DNA of 64,000 bases from Deinococcus humi (GTDB taxonomy: Bacteria; Deinococcota; Deinococci; Deinococcales; Deinococcaceae), in assembly GCF_014201875.1 (NCBI RefSeq), contig NZ_JACHFL010000003.1, positions 310,001 through 374,000 on the forward strand, read 5' to 3'. The position numbers were made by a program, and so were the translations under genes. Shown here one piece after another: positions 1-9,789 of this stretch. The notes under the pieces were generated by a model. It was given only the letters and a program-made list of their open reading frames with translations. It had not been told where the DNA came from and ran no database searches. Position 1 is the stretch's first letter, and the number at the start of each line of letters is the position of its first letter.

Positions 1-386
1 GCGCGGGCGTCGGCATGGCGGAGCGCGGCAGGCCGAGGGCCTGGGGTGGAAAGCAGAACCTGTGGAGACAGAACAGGCGGCCCGTTGGGCAGCGGCAGCA
101 CACCCGCCTCCAGCGCGAAAGCCCCGGTCACGCAGAACGGGCAGTGCGCGCCGTGATTGTGGCTTTCGCTTTCCCTGTGGCTTCCCTGGACCGGTACTCC
201 CGGCACGGCAGCAGGCACAGTGGGCGCCTGGGTCATGGCGTGCCCAGCCATCTGTGCTGTGCGGGGTGGCTGCGGCGACGGCAAGGTCGCCATGCCGCCC
301 GCACGCATCTGAAAAGCGAAAGCGGCCACCACCGTCAGAAGCGCCAGCAGACGTCTGAGAGAAGAATCGGTGGCACGCTGGAGCAT
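1..386 (-). CDS. DUF2946-like exported protein, 3' end cut by the window edge
   Basis: The minus-strand reading frame opens at ATG 386 and runs off the left edge without a stop. Residues 10-30 form a hydrophobic N-terminal segment that looks like a signal anchor. Around residues 76-86 there is a HNHGAHCPFC stretch, which is the H..HCP.C signature of DUF2946 proteins; members of that family often sit beside copper or heme genes, but their biochemical role is not settled. A TACACT box at 399-404 lies 9 nt before an in-frame TTG at 389, so the true start may be that TTG. The gene diverges from gap. Confidence 0.6.
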   Translation of the reverse strand, partial: MLQRATDSSLRRLLALLTVVAAFAFQMRAGGMATLPSPQPPRTAQMAGHAMTQAPTVPAAVPGVPVQGSHRESESHNHGAHCPFCVTGAFALEAGVLPLPNGPPVLSPQVLLSTPGPRPAALRHADAR

Positions 387-539
387 CAAGTCCAGCCAAG
401 TGTACGCCCACGCACCGCCGCAGCTGTCCCGACTCCTGAGGTCTCCTTCCAGGTCACCAGCATGGGTGAAACCCACCGTTCTGGGCCAAAAGGAGGGAAT
501 ACATTCGGGGTCCGCGTGGACACCCTTTCTCTTCTCACG

Positions 540-567
540 TTGGCAGTGTGACGCTTTGGTGTAGAGA
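540..567 (+). promoter_or_regulatory. candidate gap promoter with overlapping inverted repeat
   Basis: TTGGCA at 540-545 is followed after 16 bp by TAGAGA at 562-567, a plausible -35/-10 pair about 100 bp before gap. A 7-bp inverted repeat (TTGGTGT 556-562, ACACCAA 570-576) overlaps the -10 and could be an operator. The rest of the 387-663 spacer shows no convincing gene. Confidence 0.35.
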
Positions 568-612
568 CGACACCAAGCCCAGGAGGTGAGCAGCCGTTAG
601 ACTGGGCCATGA

Positions 613-1683
<1,071 letters not shown>

Positions 1684-1693
1684 ACATTGACGG

Positions 1694-1732
1694 AAGATGG
1701 TGGAGGGCTCAGGGCCTTCTGCCATCTTTTTT
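1694..1732 (+). terminator. intrinsic terminator or attenuator between gap and pgk
   Basis: AAGATGG (1694-1700) pairs with CCATCTT (1722-1728), with GG/CC pairing inside, and the right arm runs into a T tract (1725-1732). It lies between the gap stop and the pgk ribosome-binding site, so it may let gap be made in excess of pgk. Confidence 0.75.
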
Positions 1733-1762
1733 GTTCAAGCCGCAAAGGTTCAAGGAGTCAAC

Positions 1763-2932
<1,170 letters not shown>

Positions 2933-3000
2933 GGCCCGCGCAGGAGCGGTCTGACGGTTTCACCCCCTCTTTCCCGCACATCCATTCCCAAGGAGACCCC

Positions 3001-3735
3001 ATGCCACAGAACCTACTGGCACTGAACTGGAAGATGAACAAGACCCCCGCCCAGGCGAGGGGGTGGGCCGAGGAATTACGTGAGAAATTGGAGCTGGGCG
3101 AGGCCGAACTGGCAGTTATGGCCCCCTCCATCACGTTGCCGTCGCTGGCGGCGCACCTGCCTCCCGGCGTCGCTCTCGGCGCGCAGGACGTCTCGGCCCA
3201 CGAGTCCGGCGCGTACACCGGCGAGATCAGCGCGGCCATGCTCGTGGACGTGGGTGCGAAATACGCCGTCGTGGGCCACAGTGAGCGCCGCGAGTACCAC
3301 CACGAATCCGATTCGGACGTGGCCGCCAAAGCCAGGCAGGCGCAGGCCAACGGTCTGACCCCGATTGTCTGCGTGGGCGAGGGCCTCGAGGTACGCGAGA
3401 AGGGTGAACAGGTGGCCTACACGCTGGGACAGTTGCAAGGTAGCCTGACGGGCGTGGGGCCGGACGTGGTGATCGCCTACGAGCCGGTGTGGGCCATCGG
3501 CACGGGCAAAACAGCCACAGCCGACGACGCCGAGGAACTGGCCGCTGCCATTCGCGACGCGCTGACCGAGCGCTACGGCTCAGACGCAGAGGGGATTCGC
3601 ATCCTGTACGGTGGCAGCGTCAAGCCGGACAACATCGCGTCCATCTGCGCCAAGCCGAACGTCAACGGCGCGCTGGTGGGCGGAGCGAGCCTCAAGGTAC
3701 CGGACGTGATCGGGATGAACGACGCCTTGAAGTAA
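3001..3735 (+). CDS. tpiA: triosephosphate isomerase
   Basis: Interconverts dihydroxyacetone phosphate and glyceraldehyde-3-phosphate. The substrate-binding Asn9 and Lys11 lie in ALNWKMNK, the electrophile His93 in VGHSERR, the catalytic base Glu161 in [11 protein letters not shown], and the phosphate-binding loop is YGGSVKPDN. Length (244 residues) is normal for a TIM barrel enzyme. An AAGGAG box sits 5 nt before the ATG. It follows pgk by 68 bp and is closed by a strong terminator. Confidence 0.98.
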   Translation: MPQNLLALNWKMNKTPAQARGWAEELREKLELGEAELAVMAPSITLPSLAAHLPPGVALGAQDVSAHESGAYTGEISAAMLVDVGAKYAVVGHSERREYHHESDSDVAAKARQAQANGLTPIVCVGEGLEVREKGEQVAYTLGQLQGSLTGVGPDVVIAYEPVWAIGTGKTATADDAEELAAAIRDALTERYGSDAEGIRILYGGSVKPDNIASICAKPNVNGALVGGASLKVPDVIGMNDALK

Positions 3736-3752
3736 CTGTCCGCAAGGAAGAA

Positions 3753-3789
3753 GGGAGAGAGACGGTAAATCGTCCCTCTCCCTTTTTTT
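3753..3789 (+). terminator. intrinsic terminator after tpiA
   Basis: A 12-bp stem with one mismatch (GGGAGAGAGACG 3753-3764, CGTCCCTCTCCC 3771-3782) is followed by seven T residues (3783-3789). It ends the gap-pgk-tpiA transcript just before the convergent catalase gene. Confidence 0.9.
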
Positions 3790-3807
3790 GCTCTGAAGGG
3801 ATGTGCT

Positions 3808-4656
3808 TCAGTCGTCGCCGGAGGTTCCTTCCATCTGCTGCTTTTCGGCATACGCCTGTGGCATCGGCGGGGCCAGCTTCGGCTCCTGGCCCATTGGCTT
3901 GACTGCGTTCAGACGGAACTCGCCCATGCCGTCGAGCGACTGGCCCTGGGTCCAGCGGCCCGACGGCACCTCGACACCCTCCACGCCCGTGAAGAAGTAG
4001 TCGTAGCTCACGTCACGCAGTTCTTCCTCCACCGGGAAGGAGTTGGGAATGGGCAGCGTGCCCTTGTGACCGCCGAGTTCCTCGATGACCGCCAGCCACT
4101 GTTGCTGGTGCATGGTGTCGCGGGCGATCAGGAAGCGCAGCATGTCTTTCATGCCGGGATCATCGGTGGCTTCAAACAGACGGCAGGCCAGGGCGCGTCC
4201 GGTGGCCTCGGCGGTCACGTTGGCGTACATATCGGCGGCCAGGTTGCCACTGGCGTAGACATGCGAGCCATTGAACGGCACTCCGTTGGCGTCCGAGGCC
4301 AGCGCGGCCATGCCTGCAGAGAGGTACTGGCGCGGGTCCATGCCGCCCATCAGAGCTTCCACCACGGGATTGTTCGCGGCAAATTCGTCCTTGACGCGGC
4401 TTGACGACCCTTCCAGGTTCAGGGCCACGGCGGTGGCCAGCATCTCGATGTGACCGATCTCCTCGGTGCCGGTGGACATCAGCATGTTGCGGTACTTGGC
4501 CGGGCCACGCGCTCCGAAGGCCTGAAACAGGTATTGCAGGCACACCCGCATCTCGCCCTCGACGCCGCCGATGGCCTGTTGCAATAGACGGGCGAAACGA
4601 GGATCGGGGGTATCGACGCGGACCTGATACTGCAGCTTGTTGTCGTAATAGAACAT
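3808..4656 (-). CDS. manganese (non-heme) catalase
   Basis: Dismutates hydrogen peroxide at a dimanganese centre in the cytoplasm. The ligand set of the family is in register: Glu35, Glu66 and His69 have the same numbers as in the Lactobacillus plantarum enzyme, and the remaining pair is Glu150 (NVTAE) and His183 (ARDTMH), where the Lactobacillus enzyme has Glu148 and His181. The protein has 282 residues. The start at 4656 is supported by GGGAGG a few bases upstream; an open extension beyond it is not catalase-like. A Mn catalase fits the manganese-rich antioxidant physiology of Deinococcus. It is convergent with tpiA. Confidence 0.96.
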   Translation of the reverse strand: MFYYDNKLQYQVRVDTPDPRFARLLQQAIGGVEGEMRVCLQYLFQAFGARGPAKYRNMLMSTGTEEIGHIEMLATAVALNLEGSSSRVKDEFAANNPVVEALMGGMDPRQYLSAGMAALASDANGVPFNGSHVYASGNLAADMYANVTAEATGRALACRLFEATDDPGMKDMLRFLIARDTMHQQQWLAVIEELGGHKGTLPIPNSFPVEEELRDVSYDYFFTGVEGVEVPSGRWTQGQSLDGMGEFRLNAVKPMGQEPKLAPPMPQAYAEKQQMEGTSGDD

Positions 4657-4743
4657 GGTTGCCCTCCCAGGAAAAGCCGCGCCATCCGGTAGGCGCAGAC
4701 GTCGCTCATTACACGGGCCGGTCGTGTCCTGGGGGTGAGCGGA

Positions 4744-4786
4744 AGGTTCAGTGCGTCCGGAGCTGACCTTCACCAGAGGTTCAGTG
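4744..4786. repeat. 10-bp direct repeat upstream of Mn catalase, candidate regulator sites
   Basis: AGGTTCAGTG occurs at 4744-4753 and again at 4777-4786, 33 bp apart, about three helical turns and so on one face of the DNA. The first copy also forms part of an inverted GAAGGT/ACCTTC pair (4742-4747, 4766-4771). The repeats lie 88-130 bp before the catalase start. The rest of the 4657-4947 spacer holds no recognisable gene. Confidence 0.4.
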
Positions 4787-4947
4787 GGACTTTAGCGGGC
4801 CTATAGGGAAGCGTGGGCCTGCGTCGTCATTGTCACCGTTGCCAGCGGCCATGAGAGAAGGGAGACCAACCAGTCCTGGATGTCTGGACCGTCCTCCCCG
4901 TTCCTGTGGCTTTCTCTAACGGACCGCCAACAGGATGCTGACCAGAT

Positions 4948-6768
4948 TTAGACCTTGCCCAGCAACTCTTCCAGGCGACCGACATACTGCTCCAGGGTGC
5001 GGAACGTCGCCTGCACGGGATCGGGCGAGAGCATATCCACGCCGGCCTCCCGGAGCGCATCGATGGGATCGAGACTGCCGCCAGACTTCAGGAAGCGCAG
5101 GTAGGTCTCGCGGGCCGCCGCTTCGTCCTCGCTAAACTGTTCCAGGAGCTGATGCGCCGCGCTGATGCCCGTGGCGTACTGGTAGGCGTAGAAGTTGGCG
5201 TACAGGTGCGTGGAGAACTGCGCCCACAGGATGCCGCTGCGCTCGCGGTCCATGGTCACGCCGTCGCCATACCCCTGGTGAAGCAGATCGGCCGTCAGTT
5301 CGATCAGGTCTGGGGCACTGAGGGTCCCCCCAGCCTCAATCCGGCGGTAGCACTCCAGCTCGAAAGCGGCCAGTGTAGGCATGATGAAGAAGTAGCGGTG
5401 GAAGTTGCCCAGCGCCTCCTCAATGATCGCGACTTCCAGCTGGGTATCCCCGGCGGCGCGGGCCTCTGTGAGCAGGTGACGGCGGACCATGGCCTGATTG
5501 AAATTGCTGGCGACCTCAGCGTGGAACAGCGTGTAGCGCGGTACCGAGTAGGGATGCTCCCGCATGGACAACAGCGAGTGCATCGAGTGGCCGATTTCGT
5601 GAGCCAGCGTGCTGTAGCTGCCCAGCGTACCGTTCCAGGTCATGAAGATGTACGGCTTGACCCGCCCGCCGCCGTTGCTATACGCGCCCTGGCGCTTGCC
5701 GTCGTTCTCGGCGTAGTCGGTCCAGCGGTCTTCCGTCAGGCCGAAGCGCAGGTCCTTCACATAGTCCTCGCCCAGCGGGGCCATGCCGGCTGCAATCCAG
5801 TCCACCGCCTGCGCGTATTCCACCTTGCGGGGCGGCACCAGCGAGGCTTTCACGTCGTACTCGCGCAGCTCCTGCAGGCCCAGCCAGTCACGGCGGACGC
5901 GCCAGTAGCGGTGCCAGATGGGAGTGTTGGCGCGGTAGGTGTCGAGCAGGGTGGTCACGACTTCAACTGGAATACGGTCCGGCGCGAGCGAAGCGGTGAT
6001 GGCATCGGGGTAATTACGGGCGCGAGCCAGAAACACGCTCTGGCGGACGTTGGTGGCGTACATGGCGGCCTGCGAGTGGCGGGCAGCCAGATGGGCGTCA
6101 GCGTAGTTTTCCCAGGCCTCGCGGCGGACCTCGCGGTTCGGTCCACTGATCAGACTGTCCACGTTGCCCTGCGTGACCTTGACGCCCCCCGCCGTACCGA
6201 ATCGCAGGTCCATATTCGCCAGCGCCGGGTGAATGCTGCGCTCGGAGGCGAAGGGTGAGGCCACCGCGCCCAGCAGTTCCTCCACCTCGGCGCTGCGGAC
6301 GTGCGGGCGGTTGCGGAGGATGCGGTCCAGGCGGACCCGCTGATCGGCAAAATCGGGGCGATCCAGCCACTGCGAGACCGTGGTTTCGTCCAGCGCCAGC
6401 AGTTCAGGGCGGAAGAAGGCGGACACGCTGCCGTAACGGGCGGCAACGCTGCTGGCCCGGTCCCGGCGGGCGGCGGCCACCGCATCGTGACCGTCCACAC
6501 TGGCACTCATACTGGCATAGGAGAAGAAACGGGTCAGCCGCAGTTCCACGTCGTCGGCCGCGCTCAGGTAGGTCAGCAGGGCTTCGGGACTGTTAAGCCC
6601 GCCAGCGTGCGCCGCCAGCGCGTCGATGGCCCCTGGCAACGCCTCGGCCTCGGCCTCCCAGGCCTGGGGGGTGGCGTACAGCGCCTCGATGTCCCAGGTC
6701 TGCTCCCGGGGCACCTCGGCGCGGGCGGGAAGGCGGCTGGGCTTTTCGCTGGATTGTGCTGCAGTCAT
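4948..6768 (-). CDS. pepF: oligoendopeptidase F (M3 family metallopeptidase)
   Basis: Zinc peptidase that degrades short peptides in the cytoplasm. The zinc motif HEIGH lies near residue 388 in the segment [11 protein letters not shown], with the third ligand expected in the downstream helix around [10 protein letters not shown], as in M3B peptidases. The 606-residue length is typical of PepF. A TAGCCT box (6775-6780) ends 6 nt before the ATG and no Shine-Dalgarno is present, so a leaderless transcript is likely. It is transcribed in the same direction as lysX but separated from it by a 64-bp gap and probably has its own promoter. Confidence 0.93.
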   Translation of the reverse strand: MTAAQSSEKPSRLPARAEVPREQTWDIEALYATPQAWEAEAEALPGAIDALAAHAGGLNSPEALLTYLSAADDVELRLTRFFSYASMSASVDGHDAVAAARRDRASSVAARYGSVSAFFRPELLALDETTVSQWLDRPDFADQRVRLDRILRNRPHVRSAEVEELLGAVASPFASERSIHPALANMDLRFGTAGGVKVTQGNVDSLISGPNREVRREAWENYADAHLAARHSQAAMYATNVRQSVFLARARNYPDAITASLAPDRIPVEVVTTLLDTYRANTPIWHRYWRVRRDWLGLQELREYDVKASLVPPRKVEYAQAVDWIAAGMAPLGEDYVKDLRFGLTEDRWTDYAENDGKRQGAYSNGGGRVKPYIFMTWNGTLGSYSTLAHEIGHSMHSLLSMREHPYSVPRYTLFHAEVASNFNQAMVRRHLLTEARAAGDTQLEVAIIEEALGNFHRYFFIMPTLAAFELECYRRIEAGGTLSAPDLIELTADLLHQGYGDGVTMDRERSGILWAQFSTHLYANFYAYQYATGISAAHQLLEQFSEDEAAARETYLRFLKSGGSLDPIDALREAGVDMLSPDPVQATFRTLEQYVGRLEELLGKV

Positions 6769-6832
6769 GGCCCGAGGCTAGAGCATCCTGCATGAAAAAG
6801 TCAGCATGGCGCGGATTTCTGGCCCCGCGCCG

Positions 6833-7708
6833 CTAGCTGGCCTGACCGTGGGACACCTCTCTCAGCAGACCAATGGCGTACTCCCCCATCCGGCGCGGGA
6901 TGTCCACGCCCGTGGTGGCCACGCTGTTCTTGAATTCCATGGTGTGGTTGATCTCAATGACCAGCAGACCGCGCTCGGGATCTTCGACCAGATCGATGGC
7001 GACGATCCGGCCATCCACGGCGGCGGCGGCGCGCACCGCCAGATCGGCGAGTTCGGGCGTGACCTCGCACTTGCTGGCCGTCGCGCCGCGTGCCGTGTTG
7101 GTGATCCAGTGCGCTGATGTGCGGTAGATCGCGCCGATACATTCGCCGCCAACCACGAAGGCCCGGATGTCGCGTTCGGGCTTGTTCACCAGTTCCTGCA
7201 CGTAGAAGATGCCGTGCTGCGGCCCGCCCAGGACTTCCTTGTGCTCGATCACAGCCTCGGCGGCGTCGCGGTCGTTGAGCTTGCTGACCATGCGCCCCCA
7301 CGAACCGACGGTGGGCTTGAGCACCAGCGGGTAGCCTAGAGCCTCGATCTGTTCCAGCGCGGCGTCACCGTCGAAGCTGACTCCTGTGCGCGGCGTGGGC
7401 AAACCCGCAGCGTACAGGCAGGCATTTGTCGCCAGCTTGTCGCCGCACAGTTCGATGACGTGACCGGGATTGATTACCTGCACACCAAACCCTTCCAAGG
7501 CGCGCGTGACCGCGTGCCCACGCGTTTGGCTGACGCAGCGTTCGATGGCCACCTTCCACGGCACGGCCTGCGCGCCTGCCCCGTCAAAGGTCAATTTCAG
7601 GTGGGGGACGTACACCTTGTCGTAGGGCGTACCCAGGGCGTCCAATGCCTCGAACAGCATTTTCTCGTCTGGGCGAATGCGGTCATACAGAACAGCGAGT
7701 TCGGCCAT
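6833..7708 (-). CDS. lysX: alpha-aminoadipate--LysW ligase, ATP-grasp
   Basis: LysX couples the amino group of alpha-aminoadipate to the C-terminal glutamate of the carrier LysW, the committing protection step of this lysine route. The start [16 protein letters not shown] is typical of the LysX/RimK group. The ATP-grasp core is seen in [15 protein letters not shown], in [20 protein letters not shown], and in the metal-binding [11 protein letters not shown] near the C-terminus. Starting at 7708 gives 291 residues; the open frame further upstream overlaps the spacer and lysW and is not conserved-looking. It lies 76 bp downstream of lysW, its protein substrate carrier. Confidence 0.93.
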   Translation of the reverse strand: MAELAVLYDRIRPDEKMLFEALDALGTPYDKVYVPHLKLTFDGAGAQAVPWKVAIERCVSQTRGHAVTRALEGFGVQVINPGHVIELCGDKLATNACLYAAGLPTPRTGVSFDGDAALEQIEALGYPLVLKPTVGSWGRMVSKLNDRDAAEAVIEHKEVLGGPQHGIFYVQELVNKPERDIRAFVVGGECIGAIYRTSAHWITNTARGATASKCEVTPELADLAVRAAAAVDGRIVAIDLVEDPERGLLVIEINHTMEFKNSVATTGVDIPRRMGEYAIGLLREVSHGQAS

Positions 7709-7783
7709 AGTTGAAACGGGAAAAGTCCGCAGCGTGCGGCGGCCAGCGCGAATTTTGCCCTGGCCGCCGCACGCTGAACGGAA

Positions 7784-7958
<175 letters not shown>

Positions 7959-7972
7959 ATACTCTCCTTGCG

Positions 7973-8005
7973 TTTGATAGGCTAAATGATCAGAAATCTA
8001 TCAAA
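7973..8005. promoter_or_regulatory. 8-bp inverted repeat in the AT-rich spacer before lysW
   Basis: TTTGATAG (7973-7980) and CTATCAAA (7998-8005) are exact inverted copies 17 bp apart, in an unusually AT-rich patch of this GC-rich window. It falls between the stop of the zinc-ribbon gene and the lysW ribosome-binding site, so it could be an operator or an RNA hairpin setting lysW expression. Confidence 0.4.
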
Positions 8006-8007
8006 TG

Positions 8008-8364
8008 TTATTGACTAGACAAGAAGGGAGCGTCGGCCTCGTCCTCAAACTCCAGTTCAATGCTGGCCTGACAGTGGGGGCAGCTCACGAGACTGACCTC
8101 GCTGCCATCGGCGGCCTGCACGGTAGGGGCGGCGGCGAGGACATCCTCGGTCACCTCGAATTCCTCATTGCAGTTCGGGCAGGTGGTCAGAATACCCAGC
8201 AGTTCGAGTTCAAAGTCCTCGCCGCCACCATTGCGGGTGATTTCCATTTCCGCATTGCACGAGTCACACACGATCACGTCACCGGGTTGCAACTCGGTGC
8301 GGTCCTCGTCGCTCAGTTCTAGGACCTCAGCACAGACGGGGCATTCAATTTCCAGCATAGCCAT
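8008..8364 (-). CDS. double zinc-ribbon protein with LysW-like halves
   Basis: A 118-residue protein with four CxxC-type knuckles: CPVC and CDSC in the first half, CPNC and CPHC in the second. Each half resembles LysW in layout (knuckle, acidic strand, knuckle, acidic strand), but it ends in ADAPFLSSQ and lacks the EDWGE tail, so it cannot accept alpha-aminoadipate the same way. It lies between lysU and lysW, 10 bp after lysU. Function unknown: a scaffold, a metal-binding partner for the cysteine-free LysW, or a degenerate duplication are all possible. The start could also be ATG 8358; neither has a clear ribosome site. Confidence 0.75.
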   Translation of the reverse strand: MAMLEIECPVCAEVLELSDEDRTELQPGDVIVCDSCNAEMEITRNGGGEDFELELLGILTTCPNCNEEFEVTEDVLAAAPTVQAADGSEVSLVSCPHCQASIELEFEDEADAPFLSSQ

Positions 8365-8374
8365 AACTTGCAGT

Positions 8375-8902
8375 TTACGGGTTCTGCTCCGCCGTGGGCT
8401 TTTCGCCCTCACCCCGTTCACCCGGAAAGCGTCCGTGCTTCTTGAAAAACGCCAGGATGCTGCCCTCGGCCAGGGCCTCACGCAGGAACTCGGGCGGGGG
8501 CGGCAGTTGGACGGTACCGCGCGGGTAGGTCAGCGTCCCAGTATCGATCTCAAGCGTGACCTCTTCCCCGTCTTCTAGAATGTCGATCAGATCGGCCTCA
8601 AAGGCGGGAATACCCAGATTCAGCAGGTTACGGTAATGGATGCGCGCGAAGCTGGGGGCGACGATGGCCCCGATCTGCAGCTTCTTGAGGGCCTGTGGAG
8701 CGTACTCGCGGCTGCTGCCTAGGCCCCAGTTCCGCCCCCCGATCAGCACATCGCCAGGACGCACCTGCGCTGCAAATTCCGGGCGGGTGTAGTGAAAGGC
8801 GAAAGTCTGGAACACGTCCTCCCCGGCCATGAACGGGGCAAACTTGCCGGGCAGGATGTCGTCGGTGTTCACACTGTCGCCAAATTTCCAGACGCGGGGC
8901 AT
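8375..8902 (-). CDS. lysU: homoaconitase / 3-isopropylmalate dehydratase small subunit
   Basis: Swivel-domain subunit that pairs with an iron-sulfur large subunit to convert homocitrate to homoisocitrate. The family segment GRNWGLGSSREYAPQALKK lies near residues 57-75, followed by IVAPSFARIHYRNLLNLGIPAFE. It has 175 residues, with a charged C-terminal tail. Placement with lysW and lysX points to lysine synthesis rather than leucine; the matching large subunit is probably lysT at 44.8 kb. A GATACT box lies 7 nt before the ATG and there is no Shine-Dalgarno. LeuD remains an alternative. Confidence 0.82.
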   Translation of the reverse strand: MPRVWKFGDSVNTDDILPGKFAPFMAGEDVFQTFAFHYTRPEFAAQVRPGDVLIGGRNWGLGSSREYAPQALKKLQIGAIVAPSFARIHYRNLLNLGIPAFEADLIDILEDGEEVTLEIDTGTLTYPRGTVQLPPPPEFLREALAEGSILAFFKKHGRFPGERGEGEKPTAEQNP

Positions 8903-8968
8903 GGCCGGAAGTATCGCGCCTGTGGCGGGGGCTGCAAGGCCAGAGGTCTATCCGTCCGGGGGAAGGGC

Positions 8969-9676
8969 CTACGGCTTTTCCCATTCGATCACGTCGCGGT
9001 GACGCAGGTAGAAGAGGAACTGCGATCCCAGCAGGACAATGTTGAACAGCACCGCCGACAGCACCCGGCCTGCCAGGTCATAGACCTTGGCCAGCGGGGT
9101 ATAGGACCGGTCCGGGGTGAGCAGCAGCACCGCCGAGAGAGCCAGCACGAACACCCCGAGCATCACGATCAGGGCGTACTTGTTTTTCTGGTAGAAGCCG
9201 CTCCAGGCTCCGCCCCTCGACCTGTGGATGCGTCCGCTGGTCAGGTCCGTTCGCACGCCGTCCACACTCAGTCCCAGGGTCACGCGGGTTCCGGCAGAAA
9301 AGGCAAAGGCTTTTTCCTTCAGCAGCTGTTCGGTCAGGCGCTCGGTGCGGTCCTGCACCTCGGTCAGATGCACCCCGAACACGCGCACCACCACAAACCG
9401 GCCCGCGTCGAGGGTATTCACCAGACCGGGGAGACTCTGGCCCGCCTGCGGCCACGACACCAGCACCAGCGCCCCCGCCTGGACCTCGGCGCGGTCATGG
9501 GTGATCACCAGATCGGTGACCGACTGGGCCTGCTCGGTCAGCGAGCCGTCGGCATTGCGCAGGGGCATGAAGCGCCAGCCACTGAACACCCGCTCCCACA
9601 GCGCCTGATCGTGCAGGTCTGCGCCCGGAGCCACGGGAATCACGCAGATCGAACGGAGGTAATGGGCGGCGGGCAT
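8969..9676 (-). CDS. uncharacterised membrane protein with two C-terminal TM segments
   Basis: A 235-residue protein I do not recognise. The N-terminal two thirds are soluble, with alternating strands and helices; then come two hydrophobic segments, around residues 167-188 (ALIVMLGVFVLALSAVLLL) and 200-222 (AGRVLSAVLFNIVLLGSQF), and a short charged tail. This suggests a cytoplasmic domain anchored by a C-terminal hairpin. A TAGCCT box (9684-9689) lies 7 nt before the ATG, indicating leaderless expression. It is divergent from the metal ATPase gene, so the two may share a regulatory region. Confidence 0.7.
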   Translation of the reverse strand: MPAAHYLRSICVIPVAPGADLHDQALWERVFSGWRFMPLRNADGSLTEQAQSVTDLVITHDRAEVQAGALVLVSWPQAGQSLPGLVNTLDAGRFVVVRVFGVHLTEVQDRTERLTEQLLKEKAFAFSAGTRVTLGLSVDGVRTDLTSGRIHRSRGGAWSGFYQKNKYALIVMLGVFVLALSAVLLLTPDRSYTPLAKVYDLAGRVLSAVLFNIVLLGSQFLFYLRHRDVIEWEKP

Positions 9677-9760
9677 GGCTCAGAGGCTACTTGATCTGTC
9701 GGCCAAAAGCCGCAGGCGACAGCAATTTCCCAGCACTTGTCCCAGCCCGCCCGAAACATC

Positions 9761-9789
9761 TGAGCGCTCATTCATATATACTGACGTTC
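9761..9789 (+). promoter_or_regulatory. metal-ATPase promoter with candidate ArsR-family operator
   Basis: TATACT at 9777-9782 ends 7 nt before ATG 9790, a leaderless-type promoter. A perfect palindrome TGAGCGCTCA (9761-9770) lies immediately upstream, where a repressor would block polymerase. ArsR/SmtB-family operators are AT-rich TGA...TCA inverted repeats; the match is suggestive only. Confidence 0.5.

Noticed and set aside
1697..1762. Upstream extension of the pgk frame
   Set aside because: It covers the terminator hairpin, and a good ribosome site supports ATG 1763.
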